In this document: piece after piece, positions 28,304-36,875 of the stretch | Layout: the number at the start of each line of letters is the position of its first letter | Numbering within the stretch: the stretch's first letter is position 1 | Source of the DNA: Candidatus Nitrosopelagicus sp. | Lineage (GTDB): Archaea > Thermoproteota > Nitrososphaeria > Nitrososphaerales > Nitrosopumilaceae | Length of the DNA: 40,524 nt | Direction of reading: 5' to 3' | NCBI GenBank assembly: GCA_028343435.1 | Contig: JAOLYM010000001.1 | Span: 1 to 40,524 of the forward strand | The notes under the pieces: model-generated | Databases searched by the model: none | The model's input: the letters and a program-made list of their open reading frames with translations, nothing else | What the model was told of the DNA's origin: nothing | Made by a program: the position numbers and the translations under genes

Positions 28304-28419
28304 AATTGAAATTTAGGCTTGGTTCTATTATGTATTCTTTTAATGCATAAAACAATCTACATTGTTTAACAAATTATTCTCACAAAGCCAAACAAAAGAA
28401 TTGTTTTAGATCGGTATGT

Positions 28420-28569
28420 ATGTCAGGTCAAAATAATGTGAATTTACAATTTCATTCAGATTGTAGTAATTACTTTGATTCATTAAGAGAAAAAGGTGAA
28501 ACTGACTTTGAGTTTGAAGATGAGTATTTCTTTACTTTGCCTGCAATATCTCAGATGAGTTTAGACTAG
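28420..28569 (+). CDS. Small acidic protein, 49 residues
   Basis: A complete frame (ATG 28420, TAG 28567-28569) reads SGQNNVNLQFHSDCSNYFD, then an acidic stretch REKGETDFEFEDEYFFTLPA and ends QMSLD. It converges on the lysine-rich gene with a 3-bp gap, fitting the compact style of the region. The opposite charge of the neighbouring product is curious. No family recognised. Confidence 0.5.
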   Translation: MSGQNNVNLQFHSDCSNYFDSLREKGETDFEFEDEYFFTLPAISQMSLD

Positions 28570-28572
28570 GTC

Positions 28573-28869
28573 TTAGCTTCTAGTTCTCTTTTTTATTGTA
28601 GCAATTTTCTTTGAGGATCTAGCTTCTTTTGCTTTTGAAGTTGATTTTGTAACTTTTCCTTCAGTTTTCATACTTTTTCCACTTCTTCGAGAAGCTCGAG
28701 ATTGTTGTGCGCGTGTTTTTTGTTCTGCTTTTGCTTTTGCTTTGGCTTCATATCTTTCTCTGATCTGATTACTCTTTGTTTTATTTGCTCTTGATGGATG
28801 TTTTTTTTTCTTTGCTTTGTATTCAGATCTTGATTGATTCCCTTTTTTCTTTGCTTTGGCTTCAACCAT
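28573..28869 (-). CDS. Lysine/alanine-rich basic protein
   Basis: 98 residues, highly basic and low-complexity, with AKAKKKG, YKAKKKKHPSRANK, RYEAKAKAKAEQK and SKKIATIKKRTRS. It lacks hydrophobic core residues and is probably disordered, like histone-H1-type or ribosome-associated tails; nucleic-acid binding is inferred. A different frame (28668-28949) is also open, but this frame has the regular Ala-Lys pattern and fits tightly to the neighbouring gene end. Confidence 0.65.
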   Translation of the reverse strand: MVEAKAKKKGNQSRSEYKAKKKKHPSRANKTKSNQIRERYEAKAKAKAEQKTRAQQSRASRRSGKSMKTEGKVTKSTSKAKEARSSKKIATIKKRTRS

Positions 28870-29025
28870 ACAGAACGTAGAATTTTATCATAGATAAAGG
28901 AATTATTTTTGATGTGGACATTTGTTATCCGTAGAATGTACTTTTGCAAAATTAGTGAAATTGGCTTATCCGACGTGTTAGTATGGAATTAGGTTAATTA
29001 TTCAGTAGTTCCTCGAATTATAGAT

Positions 29026-29751
29026 ATGCACAAGCTTGATTCAATTGCAGAAAATGTCAAAGAATGTCAAAAATGTGAATTATGCGAGACACGAACAAAG
29101 GCAGTTCCAGGTAAAGGAAATTTTGATGCGGATGTAATTTTTGTAGGAGAGGCACCAGGCAAAAATGAAGATATTCATGGAGAGCCATTTGTCGGAGCTG
29201 CAGGAAAAAGACTTGATATGATTTTAGAAGATACCGGGATTGATAGACAAGATGTCTACATCACAAATATCGTAAAGTGTAGACCTCCAAAAAATAGGGT
29301 TCCATCAAAAAAAGAAGAAGAAGCTTGTAATGATTTTATTAATCAAGAAATTGAGATAATCAATCCAAAAATAATCTGCGTTATGGGCAATACCGCATAT
29401 GGTACGTTATTGGATGGAAAAGAGATAACAAAGAATCATGGTAAAATTGTGGAAAAAGATGGTAGGAAATTTTTTGTTACATTTCATCCAGCTGCAACAA
29501 TTTACAATCAAAAGCTAGTGGAGGAATTAAAAAATGATTTTAGAGAGTTGGCAAAATTTCTAGGAATGAAAGATCAGCCAAAACAATATGAAGAAAGGAG
29601 GTGTGATTACTGCATGGCTAAAACAAAACACGAGGTGGTAGTTATGCCAAAAGTAGTCACAAGAAAAAGAAGATGGTTATTCAAATGCGTAGAATGCAAC
29701 CATGAGAGATGGCTTCAACCTTACAGAACGGTTGCGGAAAGTTTGTACTAA
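29026..29751 (+). CDS. Family 4 uracil-DNA glycosylase with extra C-terminal zinc ribbon
   Basis: Removes uracil from DNA. The family 4 core spans about 1-180: motif A GEAPGKNED (41-49), GEPFVGAAG, NIVKCRPP and the catalytic-loop motif HPAA (154-157). The 4Fe-4S cluster is supplied by C17, C20, C85 and C101 (C-x2-C and C-x15-C). C14 is extra. A C-terminal extension holds C193-x2-C196 and C221-x2-C224, a zinc-ribbon pattern (CDYC...KCVEC) not part of the minimal enzyme. A TATA-like TTAATTATT about 25 bp before the ATG suggests a short leader. Confidence 0.92.
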   Translation: MHKLDSIAENVKECQKCELCETRTKAVPGKGNFDADVIFVGEAPGKNEDIHGEPFVGAAGKRLDMILEDTGIDRQDVYITNIVKCRPPKNRVPSKKEEEACNDFINQEIEIINPKIICVMGNTAYGTLLDGKEITKNHGKIVEKDGRKFFVTFHPAATIYNQKLVEELKNDFRELAKFLGMKDQPKQYEERRCDYCMAKTKHEVVVMPKVVTRKRRWLFKCVECNHERWLQPYRTVAESLY

Positions 29752-29755
29752 TTAT

Positions 29756-31036
29756 CTAATACAGATGACTCTGTAATTCAATTTGTTCTTCAGCAGACAT
29801 TATTCCTTTTCTAACTAGGATATCAAGCATATCTTTGAACAACTGTTTTTGTTCTTCAGACATTCCACCGGTTGGACCTTTCTCTCCAGGTGGGCCAGGA
29901 GGACCACGTGGACCTTTGTCACCTACGGGACCTTGTGGACCTTGTGAACCTTTGTCACCAGAAGGACCTTGCAAACCTTGTTTTCCTTGTTCACCTTGTG
30001 GACCTTGAATTCCTTGTGGACCGCGTGGACCTTTGTCGCCAGTTAATCCAGGAGGACCTTGTTCACCTTGTGGACCAATTGTTCCACGGTCACCTTGTGG
30101 ACCTGGAACACCAGTTATACCTTTGTCACCTGGAGTGCCTTGTGGACCGCGTGGACCTTTCTCTCCAATTGGACCTGTAATTCCAATTTTTCCTTTTTCG
30201 CCTTGTGGACCTTGAGGACCGGTTGGACCTTTCTCTCCCATTGGACCTGTAACACCTTTGTCTCCTCTTTCACCAACAGGACCGGGAACTCCTTTGTCTC
30301 CTTGAACACCAGGAGGACCGGTTGGACCTTTCTCTCCTTTGTCTCCACGTAAACCTGTTAATCCTTTGTCTCCAGATGGACCTTGAGCACCAGTGGTACC
30401 TTTGTCACCAATTAAACCACGACCCCCCTGTTCTCCTTTGTCTCCTTTGTCGCCGGTTAGACCTTTCTCTCCTTTGTCTCCAGTTCCACCTTTTACGCCA
30501 GGAGGACCTTTGTCTCCTTTGTCTCCTTTGTCTCCAGTAACTCCTTTTTGTCCCGAAAGACCTTTGTCACCTGCAGGACCTTTGTCTCCTTTGTCTCCTT
30601 TATCCCCATCAGGACCAGGTTGACCTGGAGGACCTTTAACACCAGCGCTAGAAGAGCGCGACATTTGTTTTGTTTTTGATTGAGTTGAATCTGACTTTGG
30701 TTTTTGAGGAACCTGTCTCATTGTTTCAGGTACTTTAAATTCAAATGATGAACCAACAGATGAAAATTGATCAACAAGTATTATCCAAACAGTGGTAAAT
30801 GTGGAAATTTTTTCAGGTAATGGATTTGATTGGGAACCTAATGTAGCCTCAAATTCTCCATTTTTTATATTGAGATGTGATTTTTCACGCCAAATTGGAA
30901 GAAATGATTTTTGTGCAATTTGTTCACTAGTAGGCTTTGCTTCAGTGATAGCAAATTCCACTTCAAAGACGCCGTTTTTTTGTTTGTATGGAGATTGCCC
31001 TTTAATAGTAAAGTGCTCAGATGACGGCATAATCAT
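29756..31036 (-). CDS. Collagen-like triple-helix repeat protein
   Basis: A 426-residue protein. The N-terminal 130 residues form a beta-rich non-collagen domain ([33 protein letters not shown]). A Ser/Lys-rich linker (RSSSAG) precedes about 85 continuous Gly-X-Y triplets, many GDKGDKG, GEKGPTG and GPQG, and a 35-residue helical tail ([18 protein letters not shown]). No signal peptide is evident, so export is uncertain. Lys-Gly-Asp triplets can stabilise trimers without hydroxyproline; trimerisation is inferred. I prefer ATG at 31036: TTG at 31045 is possible, but the TATA-like AATAAATA (31053-31062) points to a start near 31033-31036. It converges on the UDG gene. Confidence 0.9.
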   Translation of the reverse strand: MIMPSSEHFTIKGQSPYKQKNGVFEVEFAITEAKPTSEQIAQKSFLPIWREKSHLNIKNGEFEATLGSQSNPLPEKISTFTTVWIILVDQFSSVGSSFEFKVPETMRQVPQKPKSDSTQSKTKQMSRSSSAGVKGPPGQPGPDGDKGDKGDKGPAGDKGLSGQKGVTGDKGDKGDKGPPGVKGGTGDKGEKGLTGDKGDKGEQGGRGLIGDKGTTGAQGPSGDKGLTGLRGDKGEKGPTGPPGVQGDKGVPGPVGERGDKGVTGPMGEKGPTGPQGPQGEKGKIGITGPIGEKGPRGPQGTPGDKGITGVPGPQGDRGTIGPQGEQGPPGLTGDKGPRGPQGIQGPQGEQGKQGLQGPSGDKGSQGPQGPVGDKGPRGPPGPPGEKGPTGGMSEEQKQLFKDMLDILVRKGIMSAEEQIELQSHLY

Positions 31037-31052
31037 TTCTTTCAATATCTAG

Positions 31053-31117
31053 TATTTATTTACATTTTCTAGCCACGCTAGGCATAGATTTGGCACTAGT
31101 AGCAGCTTAATATTTAT
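31053..31117. promoter_or_regulatory. Divergent promoters of the collagen-like and TPR genes
   Basis: Minus strand: GTAAATAAATAC over 31052-31063. Plus strand: TTAATATTTATCC near 31107-31119, about 28 bp before the ATG at 31142. Both spacings fit TATA boxes with short or no leaders. Confidence 0.5.
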
Positions 31118-31141
31118 CCGTTAAATGTAGAAATCTAATTC

Positions 31142-32248
31142 ATGAAGGATAAGAAAAAAGAAACATCACTAAGTAAAAAAGATGAAACTAGTCTAACAAA
31201 TGTCAATTATCAACGAGATAGACTTTTCAAAAAAGGCATTAATTTGATGGCAGATGAGAAATTGGAAGAAGCTGTAGAAAATTTTGAGATGATATTACGA
31301 ACAGACCCAAACGATGTAGAAGCAATGCTCAAACTTGGATATTCACGATTTCATTTAGATGACCATTCAGAAGCAATGAGAGTTTATGATAGAATTTTAG
31401 ATATTGATGTGACAAATCCAGAAGCATGGAACTTAAAATCATTAGTAAATTATGAAAAAAAGAATTATGCTAAAGCATTAGACTGTGTTGAAAAAGCAAT
31501 AGATTCAGACCCGACATATGGAATGGCATGGTATAACAAAGGATGTTACCTTTCGATGCTAAATCAAGTCCCGGATTCATTAGAAGCATTAAAACGCTCA
31601 ATTGAGATTGATGTTAAAAATGCAAGAAAAGCAGTTAAAGATAAAGACTTTGTAAATGTAAGATCAGAAGAAGGTTTTAAACGAATTATTGAAGTTGTGT
31701 TAATTGAATCATTAAGACAAGGATACCATACAATTGGCGCAATTGTTTGGACAACATTCCTAGGAAAAGAAGATACTATCAAAGGATTAGATGAATTAAT
31801 TTTAAAAGGTGTTGTTGTTAAAAATGAAAAAAGACAGGGATTCAACCAAATTATACCAATTTATGATTTGATACCAGATGTTGCAAAAAAACTTGGTGCA
31901 AAGAGAAGAGGACTACTTGGTCCAAAAGAGATTGGAAAAGTTCCGACACCTGTTAAAAGTCTAAAGGAAATTGGATTGGCGGTTCAAACAACAATGTCTG
32001 CAATAGAAAATGAAGATTTAGAAAAAACAGTGGATAGTTTTGATGCATATATCAATCCGGCAAAATGTGGTCAACAAATGATTGAAGAATTTTTAGACGA
32101 ACATAGAGAGATAAGATTGTTTAAAATCAGATTGGATGATAAAGGCAAAGATTACCTAATTGATAACAAAAAGAAAATGTTAGAATTATTTGAAAATATG
32201 GAAATTACAGTTACAAAGAAATTAAGAGCAAACGTTCCACAGAACTAA
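31142..32248 (+). CDS. TPR protein with C-terminal winged-helix-like region
   Basis: 368 residues, soluble. After a basic N-terminus (KDKKKETSLSKKDETS), four TPRs cover about 27-165 (EEAVENFEMILRTDPND, SEAMRVYDRILDIDVTN, AKALDCVEKAIDSDPTY, PDSLEALKRSIEIDVKN). Then a segment LRQGYHTIGAIVWTTFLGKEDTIKGLDELILKGVVVKNEKRQG resembles a winged helix. The rest is helical without a known motif. A protein-interaction adaptor, perhaps with nucleic-acid binding, is inferred. The stop overlaps the next convergent gene by 4 bp. Confidence 0.8.
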   Translation: MKDKKKETSLSKKDETSLTNVNYQRDRLFKKGINLMADEKLEEAVENFEMILRTDPNDVEAMLKLGYSRFHLDDHSEAMRVYDRILDIDVTNPEAWNLKSLVNYEKKNYAKALDCVEKAIDSDPTYGMAWYNKGCYLSMLNQVPDSLEALKRSIEIDVKNARKAVKDKDFVNVRSEEGFKRIIEVVLIESLRQGYHTIGAIVWTTFLGKEDTIKGLDELILKGVVVKNEKRQGFNQIIPIYDLIPDVAKKLGAKRRGLLGPKEIGKVPTPVKSLKEIGLAVQTTMSAIENEDLEKTVDSFDAYINPAKCGQQMIEEFLDEHREIRLFKIRLDDKGKDYLIDNKKKMLELFENMEITVTKKLRANVPQN

Positions 32249-32451
32249 GTCATAGAATCTTTTTCTTTTTTTATAATTGGGATTCCATCTATTATTGATA
32301 CATCATCTTCTTCATAGACAGTATGCCAACGTCCATTGTGAGGAAGTAGATTGTTTAATTCTTCGATTTTTTTATTCGTAGGTTTTTTGTTAAGCAATGC
32401 ACCCCATTTCATATTTGGAACTTTTGGCATTACATCATTGATATCTTTCAT
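32245..32451 (-). CDS. Small hypothetical protein
   Basis: 68 residues, charged, with MPKVPNMKWGALLNKKPTNKKIEELNNLLPHNGRWHTVYEED. It contains conserved-looking Trp residues and no membrane segment. It follows the rhodanese gene by 6 bp in the same orientation, so it is probably part of the reductase-rhodanese operon. No family recognised. Confidence 0.6.
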   Translation of the reverse strand: MKDINDVMPKVPNMKWGALLNKKPTNKKIEELNNLLPHNGRWHTVYEEDDVSIIDGIPIIKKEKDSMT

Positions 32452-32457
32452 TTTGTA

Positions 32458-33255
32458 TCACTCTGCAGAAAGATCCCAATAATTGGCATTTTCTTGTTTA
32501 TCAATTGGTTTTTCAAGACTTTTCCATTCTTTAAAGGAGTGGACATATAGTTTGACGTTTGGTACACCTATTGATTTTAGAGCATAATATGCCAATCCAG
32601 ACAATGTTCCTACACTTCCACAATATGTGATTATTTCTGCATCCTCAGAAATACCTCTATTTTTTAGAAGAGTTTTCATGCCCTCTTTTGTTCTAAGAAT
32701 TTTTCCATCTGTGGCAAGTGTTCTGTACGGGATGTTAATTGCACCAGGAATATGTTGTTCAAGATAATTCAAACGCTCACGATTATCAATTATTACAACA
32801 TTTTTGTTTTCTTTAACTTTTTCAAGATATTCAGCAGTAGCCATAATTTCAGGATTAATTTTTACAGAGTGAGTTGCAGTTTCAATCTCCGGTACTTCAG
32901 TGGAAATTTCATATCCAAGATCTTTCCATTGTGAGAATGTTACATCCAATAATTTTACATCTTCATGCCCAATGTATTGTAAAGCCCAAACAACTCTAGA
33001 AGATAACGCGCCAAAGGTATCATCATAGATTACAGTAGGAGTTTCATCAGAGATTCCCAAATCTTGTGCAATTTTTTGTATGGATTCTGAACTATCGTCA
33101 GCAAGAAGTTTTGCGAGTGGAAGATTTACAGCATTTGTTATATGACCTTGCTGATATTCTTGTTCTCGTCTAACATCAACAATTCGAATTGAATTTTCTT
33201 GAATTTTTTCACGAAGAAGTTTTGAATTAATTATTGGAATATCAGAATCAATCAT
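32458..33255 (-). CDS. Two-domain rhodanese (sulfurtransferase)
   Basis: Transfers sulfane sulfur from thiosulfate or 3-mercaptopyruvate to an acceptor. Two rhodanese domains are visible: the first (about 10-120) is inactive, with Asp in YDDTFGALSSR where the catalytic Cys would be. The second (about 140-265) has YCGSVGTLSG with the active Cys (residue 212 from the start chosen here). This asymmetry is normal for SseA/TST proteins. I choose ATG at 33255, which gives an ATGA overlap with the reductase stop. An earlier ATG at 33264 would add MCC. Coupled expression with the reductase suggests sulfur exchange between the two. Confidence 0.9.
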   Translation of the reverse strand: MIDSDIPIINSKLLREKIQENSIRIVDVRREQEYQQGHITNAVNLPLAKLLADDSSESIQKIAQDLGISDETPTVIYDDTFGALSSRVVWALQYIGHEDVKLLDVTFSQWKDLGYEISTEVPEIETATHSVKINPEIMATAEYLEKVKENKNVVIIDNRERLNYLEQHIPGAINIPYRTLATDGKILRTKEGMKTLLKNRGISEDAEIITYCGSVGTLSGLAYYALKSIGVPNVKLYVHSFKEWKSLEKPIDKQENANYWDLSAE

Positions 33256-35054
33256 GCAGCACATTCACCTTTTCCAGTTACGGTGTGATAATTTGTATCA
33301 CTTCCATAATCCATGTAGAAATCAGGTTCATCTTCAACATTTGGAGGAACTATGAGAGGTGCAATTGCTTTTTTGATATCATCGACACCAGTAATTTTTG
33401 AGGATTCATTTCCACTAACAACTCTATCAATCCATTTAGCTAGTGTATCATCAGATTGTTTATTTTCTTTAAACAGTTCAATAATTTTTAGAATTACAGG
33501 AATTATACGTTTTACAGGAACACGTGCGGTATGATGACCAAGCATTGCATCTTCATCGAATTTACCTCCTAATGACATCGTATAATTTGGGAACATGTCA
33601 GTTCCATGTCTACCACCACCACCATAAAATCCGATTGTTGCAATTTGGTGTTGTCCACAAGAGTTAGGGCATCCACTAATTTTGATTGTGGAATCTTTCA
33701 AATCATCATCTTCATCATAATTTAGTTCTAAGAATTTTCTTTGTACTTCTTTTGCCAACCTGTGAGAGTTAGTTAATGCAAGATTACAAGAGGTTGTACC
33801 AGAACACCCTACAGCAGATGCCATTGTTAATGAACCAGTTTTAGCAAGCCCATTTTCAATTAGTCGAGAATACATTGATTTGAGATCATCGTCATGAACA
33901 TAACGAATTACAATATTTTGTGAAAATCCATTTCTGGCAAATCCCTCAGCAGAATAATCACGGATAATTTCTGCGACACTTCTTAGTTGATTAGCTGTAA
34001 TATCTCCAGCCTCTAAACCAATGAATACTGAATTAAAACCAGATTGAGATTGTTTTTCAACATTAGTTTTTTCCCATCTTGCATATCCATCAGGAACAGA
34101 AGCAGATTCATCATTAACAGATATCGGTCTTTGAATCTCATTTACGCTATCATCAATATTTAATTTAACAATCACAGATTGTGTAGCTTTTACAACAGCT
34201 CTTTCTTTTAACACAAGGTTTTGGAATTTTTCCCAACCTAGATCATTTACCAAATAACGCATTCTATTTCGTGATAGGTTTTTTCGGTCTCCCATTCTAT
34301 CGAAAATTCTAATTACGGCCATTGATGTGTAAAGTAAATCTTCAACAGGAGTAAAATCTTCTAATTGATGACCAACAAATGAACGGTTTCCTAATCCGCC
34401 ACCTAAGAAAATTTTAAAGCCTTTTCTTTTTTCTCCATCAATTTCTTGGATTTGAGGTAAAAGGCCAACATCTACAATTCGTATCATTCCATGTTTTTCA
34501 CAACATGTGAAATTGAATTTGAATTTACGTGGAAGTCCTTGACATATTGGATTTCTAAGCATAAATCTTGCAATAGCTAATGCATACGGAGTTGTATCAA
34601 AAATTTCATCTTTACAAACACCAGACATAGGACTACACATTACATTTCGAACAGTATTTCCACATGCTTCACGAGATGTCATTCCAACATCAGAAAGTGA
34701 TTGCATTATTTCAGAAACATCTTCAAGTATTACCCAGTGAAGTTGAATATTTTCACGAGTTGAAAAATGTGCACTGCCAATTGAATACATCTCACTTAAC
34801 TGAGCAATTTTTTCTAATTGATTTGGATATACTTGTCCTGCAGGAACTTTGATTCTAACCATCGCATAATCATCAGTCATACGTGTACCGTATGCACCAT
34901 GTTGTAGACGGAATCTACGGAACATATCAGGATCAATCTTGCCTTGTCGGAATAGCTTCACGGTTTCAGCAAAATTTTCTGCTTCTTGTCTTCTGGACCA
35001 ATCAATCTTTGACTGTTTATCAGCCGGTTTTGATGGTCTTAGCTGTTGTGCCAT
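33252..35054 (-). CDS. Ferredoxin-type nitrite/sulfite reductase (siroheme, 4Fe-4S)
   Basis: A six-electron reductase of 600 residues. Two repeats of the ferrodoxin-like/siroheme fold are present (GAYGTRMTDDYAMVRIKVPAGQV; FSTRENIQLHWV; TSREACGNTVRNVMCSPMSG). The cluster ligands are in CSGTTSC (C-x5-C) and CPNSC (C-x3-C) near 415-470. Arg/Lys-rich siroheme contacts are in the usual regions. Sequence alone does not decide sulfite versus nitrite as substrate; the adjoining rhodanese favours sulfite assimilation. A TATA-like TTATAA on the minus strand (35080-35089) lies about 30 bp before the ATG. Confidence 0.92.
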   Translation of the reverse strand: MAQQLRPSKPADKQSKIDWSRRQEAENFAETVKLFRQGKIDPDMFRRFRLQHGAYGTRMTDDYAMVRIKVPAGQVYPNQLEKIAQLSEMYSIGSAHFSTRENIQLHWVILEDVSEIMQSLSDVGMTSREACGNTVRNVMCSPMSGVCKDEIFDTTPYALAIARFMLRNPICQGLPRKFKFNFTCCEKHGMIRIVDVGLLPQIQEIDGEKRKGFKIFLGGGLGNRSFVGHQLEDFTPVEDLLYTSMAVIRIFDRMGDRKNLSRNRMRYLVNDLGWEKFQNLVLKERAVVKATQSVIVKLNIDDSVNEIQRPISVNDESASVPDGYARWEKTNVEKQSQSGFNSVFIGLEAGDITANQLRSVAEIIRDYSAEGFARNGFSQNIVIRYVHDDDLKSMYSRLIENGLAKTGSLTMASAVGCSGTTSCNLALTNSHRLAKEVQRKFLELNYDEDDDLKDSTIKISGCPNSCGQHQIATIGFYGGGGRHGTDMFPNYTMSLGGKFDEDAMLGHHTARVPVKRIIPVILKIIELFKENKQSDDTLAKWIDRVVSGNESSKITGVDDIKKAIAPLIVPPNVEDEPDFYMDYGSDTNYHTVTGKGECAA

Positions 35055-35149
35055 CTATCTTTTTTTGATCGCAGTGTGGTTATAAGTTTTTGATATAGGT
35101 AAAGTTACACATATCGATTAAACAAAGTATACATTTTTGCCGGTTTGTG

Positions 35150-35163
35150 TTAGTATTACCTAA
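35150..35163. promoter_or_regulatory. Possible TTAG-N6-CTAA palindrome between the reductase and thi4
   Basis: TTAGTATTACCTAA differs by one base from the middle site before cspA (TTAGTTTTACCTAA). It lies 29 bp before the thi4 ATG and just upstream of its AT-rich TATA region. A weaker relative, ATAGGTAAAGTTAC, lies at 35095-35108. One exact TTAG-N6-CTAA site is expected by chance in a window of this composition, so this site is tentative. Confidence 0.35.
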
Positions 35164-35191
35164 TTTTGAATAAAAATACCCAAAGCTATTA

Positions 35192-36046
35192 ATGAGTTTG
35201 AGAATGAAAAATTTCATGCAAGAATCAGTTAACGAACAGAGACCAGATAAAATTTTTGCAGATGCAAAAGAAGTAGAAATTACTAGAGCAATTGCAAAAG
35301 AATTCTATGATGTTTTACAGGATAGAGCAGAAAGTGATATCATAATTATAGGAGCTGGACCTGCAGGACTAACTGCATCTAGAGAATTATCATTAATGGG
35401 TTACAAAGTTTTAGTTATTGAACAAAATAACTACCTAGGCGGAGGATATTGGCTTGGAGGTTACATGATGAATCCTGTAACAGTACGTGCACCTGCACAA
35501 AAAATTTGGGACGAGATAGGAATTCCTTACAAAAAAGTAGGAGAAGGATTGTATCTTACACCAGGTCCACATGCAGTTTCTAAATTAATTGGAGCCGCAT
35601 GTGATGCAGGAGTGAAATTTTTGAATCTAACAAAATTTGATGACTTAGTTATGAGACATGGAAGAGTTGCAGGAATTGTTGTAAACTGGATGCCAGTTTC
35701 AGCACTACCAAGAAACATTACATGTGTGGATCCTGTTGCGTTAGAAGCAAAAATGATTATTGATGCATCAGGACATGATTCAGTTGCAGTAAAGAGACTA
35801 GTAGATAGACAACTAGTAGAATGGAAAGGAATGGATCCAATGTGGGTAGAAGATGGAGAAGAACACGTGGTACATAAAACAGGAGAAGTATATCCAGGAT
35901 TAGTCGCTGCAGGAATGTCAGTCACAGAGACGTATGGATTAGCGAGAATGGGACCAACATTTGGTTCAATGCTTTACTCTGGAAAAAAAGCAGCTGAGAT
36001 AACTGATCAAAAGATTAAAGAATTTGATAATAAGATTCCAAAATAA
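35192..36046 (+). CDS. thi4: Thiamine thiazole synthase (Thi4), Cys type
   Basis: Makes the adenylated thiazole precursor of thiamine from NAD and glycine. 284 residues with dinucleotide-binding DIIIIGAGPAGLTASRELS (about 49-67), GGGYWLGGYMMNPVTVR (about 83-99), IIDASGHDS and the terminal GPTFGSMLYSGKKAAE. At the position just before the conserved VDP the residue is Cys (C178, TCVDP). In yeast this position is the sulfur-donating Cys that makes the enzyme single-turnover, whereas Methanocaldococcus-type enzymes have His and use free sulfide. The first ATG is kept; the ATG at 35204 is an alternative. Confidence 0.95.
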   Translation: MSLRMKNFMQESVNEQRPDKIFADAKEVEITRAIAKEFYDVLQDRAESDIIIIGAGPAGLTASRELSLMGYKVLVIEQNNYLGGGYWLGGYMMNPVTVRAPAQKIWDEIGIPYKKVGEGLYLTPGPHAVSKLIGAACDAGVKFLNLTKFDDLVMRHGRVAGIVVNWMPVSALPRNITCVDPVALEAKMIIDASGHDSVAVKRLVDRQLVEWKGMDPMWVEDGEEHVVHKTGEVYPGLVAAGMSVTETYGLARMGPTFGSMLYSGKKAAEITDQKIKEFDNKIPK

Positions 36047-36051
36047 TCTAT

Positions 36052-36846
36052 TTGAACTTTACAAAAATAATATTATACAAAGAACCTGCAATTTCCGAAA
36101 TCAATATTGAAAAATTAACTAAATTTTTAGAAGATAATTTTCCATTTGAAGTCAAAATAGAAGAGAATATTTTCAAAAAATTTGATCTCAAAAATATCAA
36201 AGAATTATCAAATACTCGAATCACAGATATTAGAAATTCATTTTCAAAGTATGACTCAAATGATACTGAGATTAAATTTGAGGAGAAATTATGTAGAAAT
36301 TCTTCAATTATGGATTCGACAACCAAAATTGAAGATGCTCAAGAAATAAGTCAGGTTTTCATGTACGATGGTTTTGAGTTACAAAAGATTCTCAGATATC
36401 TTAATGAGGATAATGAAACATTACAGGTAATTCTGACAAATAGACTAACATGTACATTTGATGAAAATGATAAGAGATATCATGCAAGAGCAGTGATTTG
36501 TGCCAATCCTTCAATTATTTCTACTACAGGAATAGTAGAAGCCCCTGCAAAACCAAAAGAATACTATTTTGAAGTAATGAAATTAAGAACACAAGGTTTG
36601 GATATAAAATCTGCTAAGGAAAAATACAAAGATAAATTTTTAGAATATAACGATAAAAGATTAACCAAAATTTTAGAGGGATATCTCTTACAAATCATTT
36701 TTTACAATATAACAGGAGAATCATTTTGTGAAGATATTGAATGCAGATTGAATAATGCTCATTGGCAAAAGGATCTTTTATTCTCACAACTTGAAATAAG
36801 TAAACTATGTAAAAAACACAATGAGATCTTGACAAGTCTAAATTGA
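36052..36846 (+). CDS. Hypothetical protein with C-terminal Cys/His cluster
   Basis: 264 residues from a TTG start 5 bp after thi4. The middle contains CTFDENDKRYHARAVICANPSIISTTGIVEA, and the C-terminal part has CEDIECRLNNAHWQKDLL...ISKLCKKH, a Cys/His pattern that may bind metal. From memory it may belong to DUF6775, described as putative metallopeptidases, but I cannot verify this. No HExxH motif is seen. Tight spacing suggests cotranscription with thi4. Confidence 0.65.
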   Translation: MNFTKIILYKEPAISEINIEKLTKFLEDNFPFEVKIEENIFKKFDLKNIKELSNTRITDIRNSFSKYDSNDTEIKFEEKLCRNSSIMDSTTKIEDAQEISQVFMYDGFELQKILRYLNEDNETLQVILTNRLTCTFDENDKRYHARAVICANPSIISTTGIVEAPAKPKEYYFEVMKLRTQGLDIKSAKEKYKDKFLEYNDKRLTKILEGYLLQIIFYNITGESFCEDIECRLNNAHWQKDLLFSQLEISKLCKKHNEILTSLN

Positions 36847-36875
36847 TTTAAATTATAATCATAGAGTAAATTATT

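Noticed and set aside
28668-28949. Alternative 93-codon minus-strand frame overlapping the lysine-rich gene
   Set aside because: It is a frame-shifted reading of the same A-rich DNA; the 28573-28869 frame has the better pattern and fits the neighbouring gene end.
29872-30623. Repetitive DNA resembling a repeat array or CRISPR
   Set aside because: The units are 9 bp, irregular and in frame with Gly-X-Y coding; there are no constant repeats separated by unique spacers.
35055-35191. TPP riboswitch before thi4
   Set aside because: The gap lacks the CUGAGA and matching conserved core of TPP riboswitches, and the TATA position leaves little leader.
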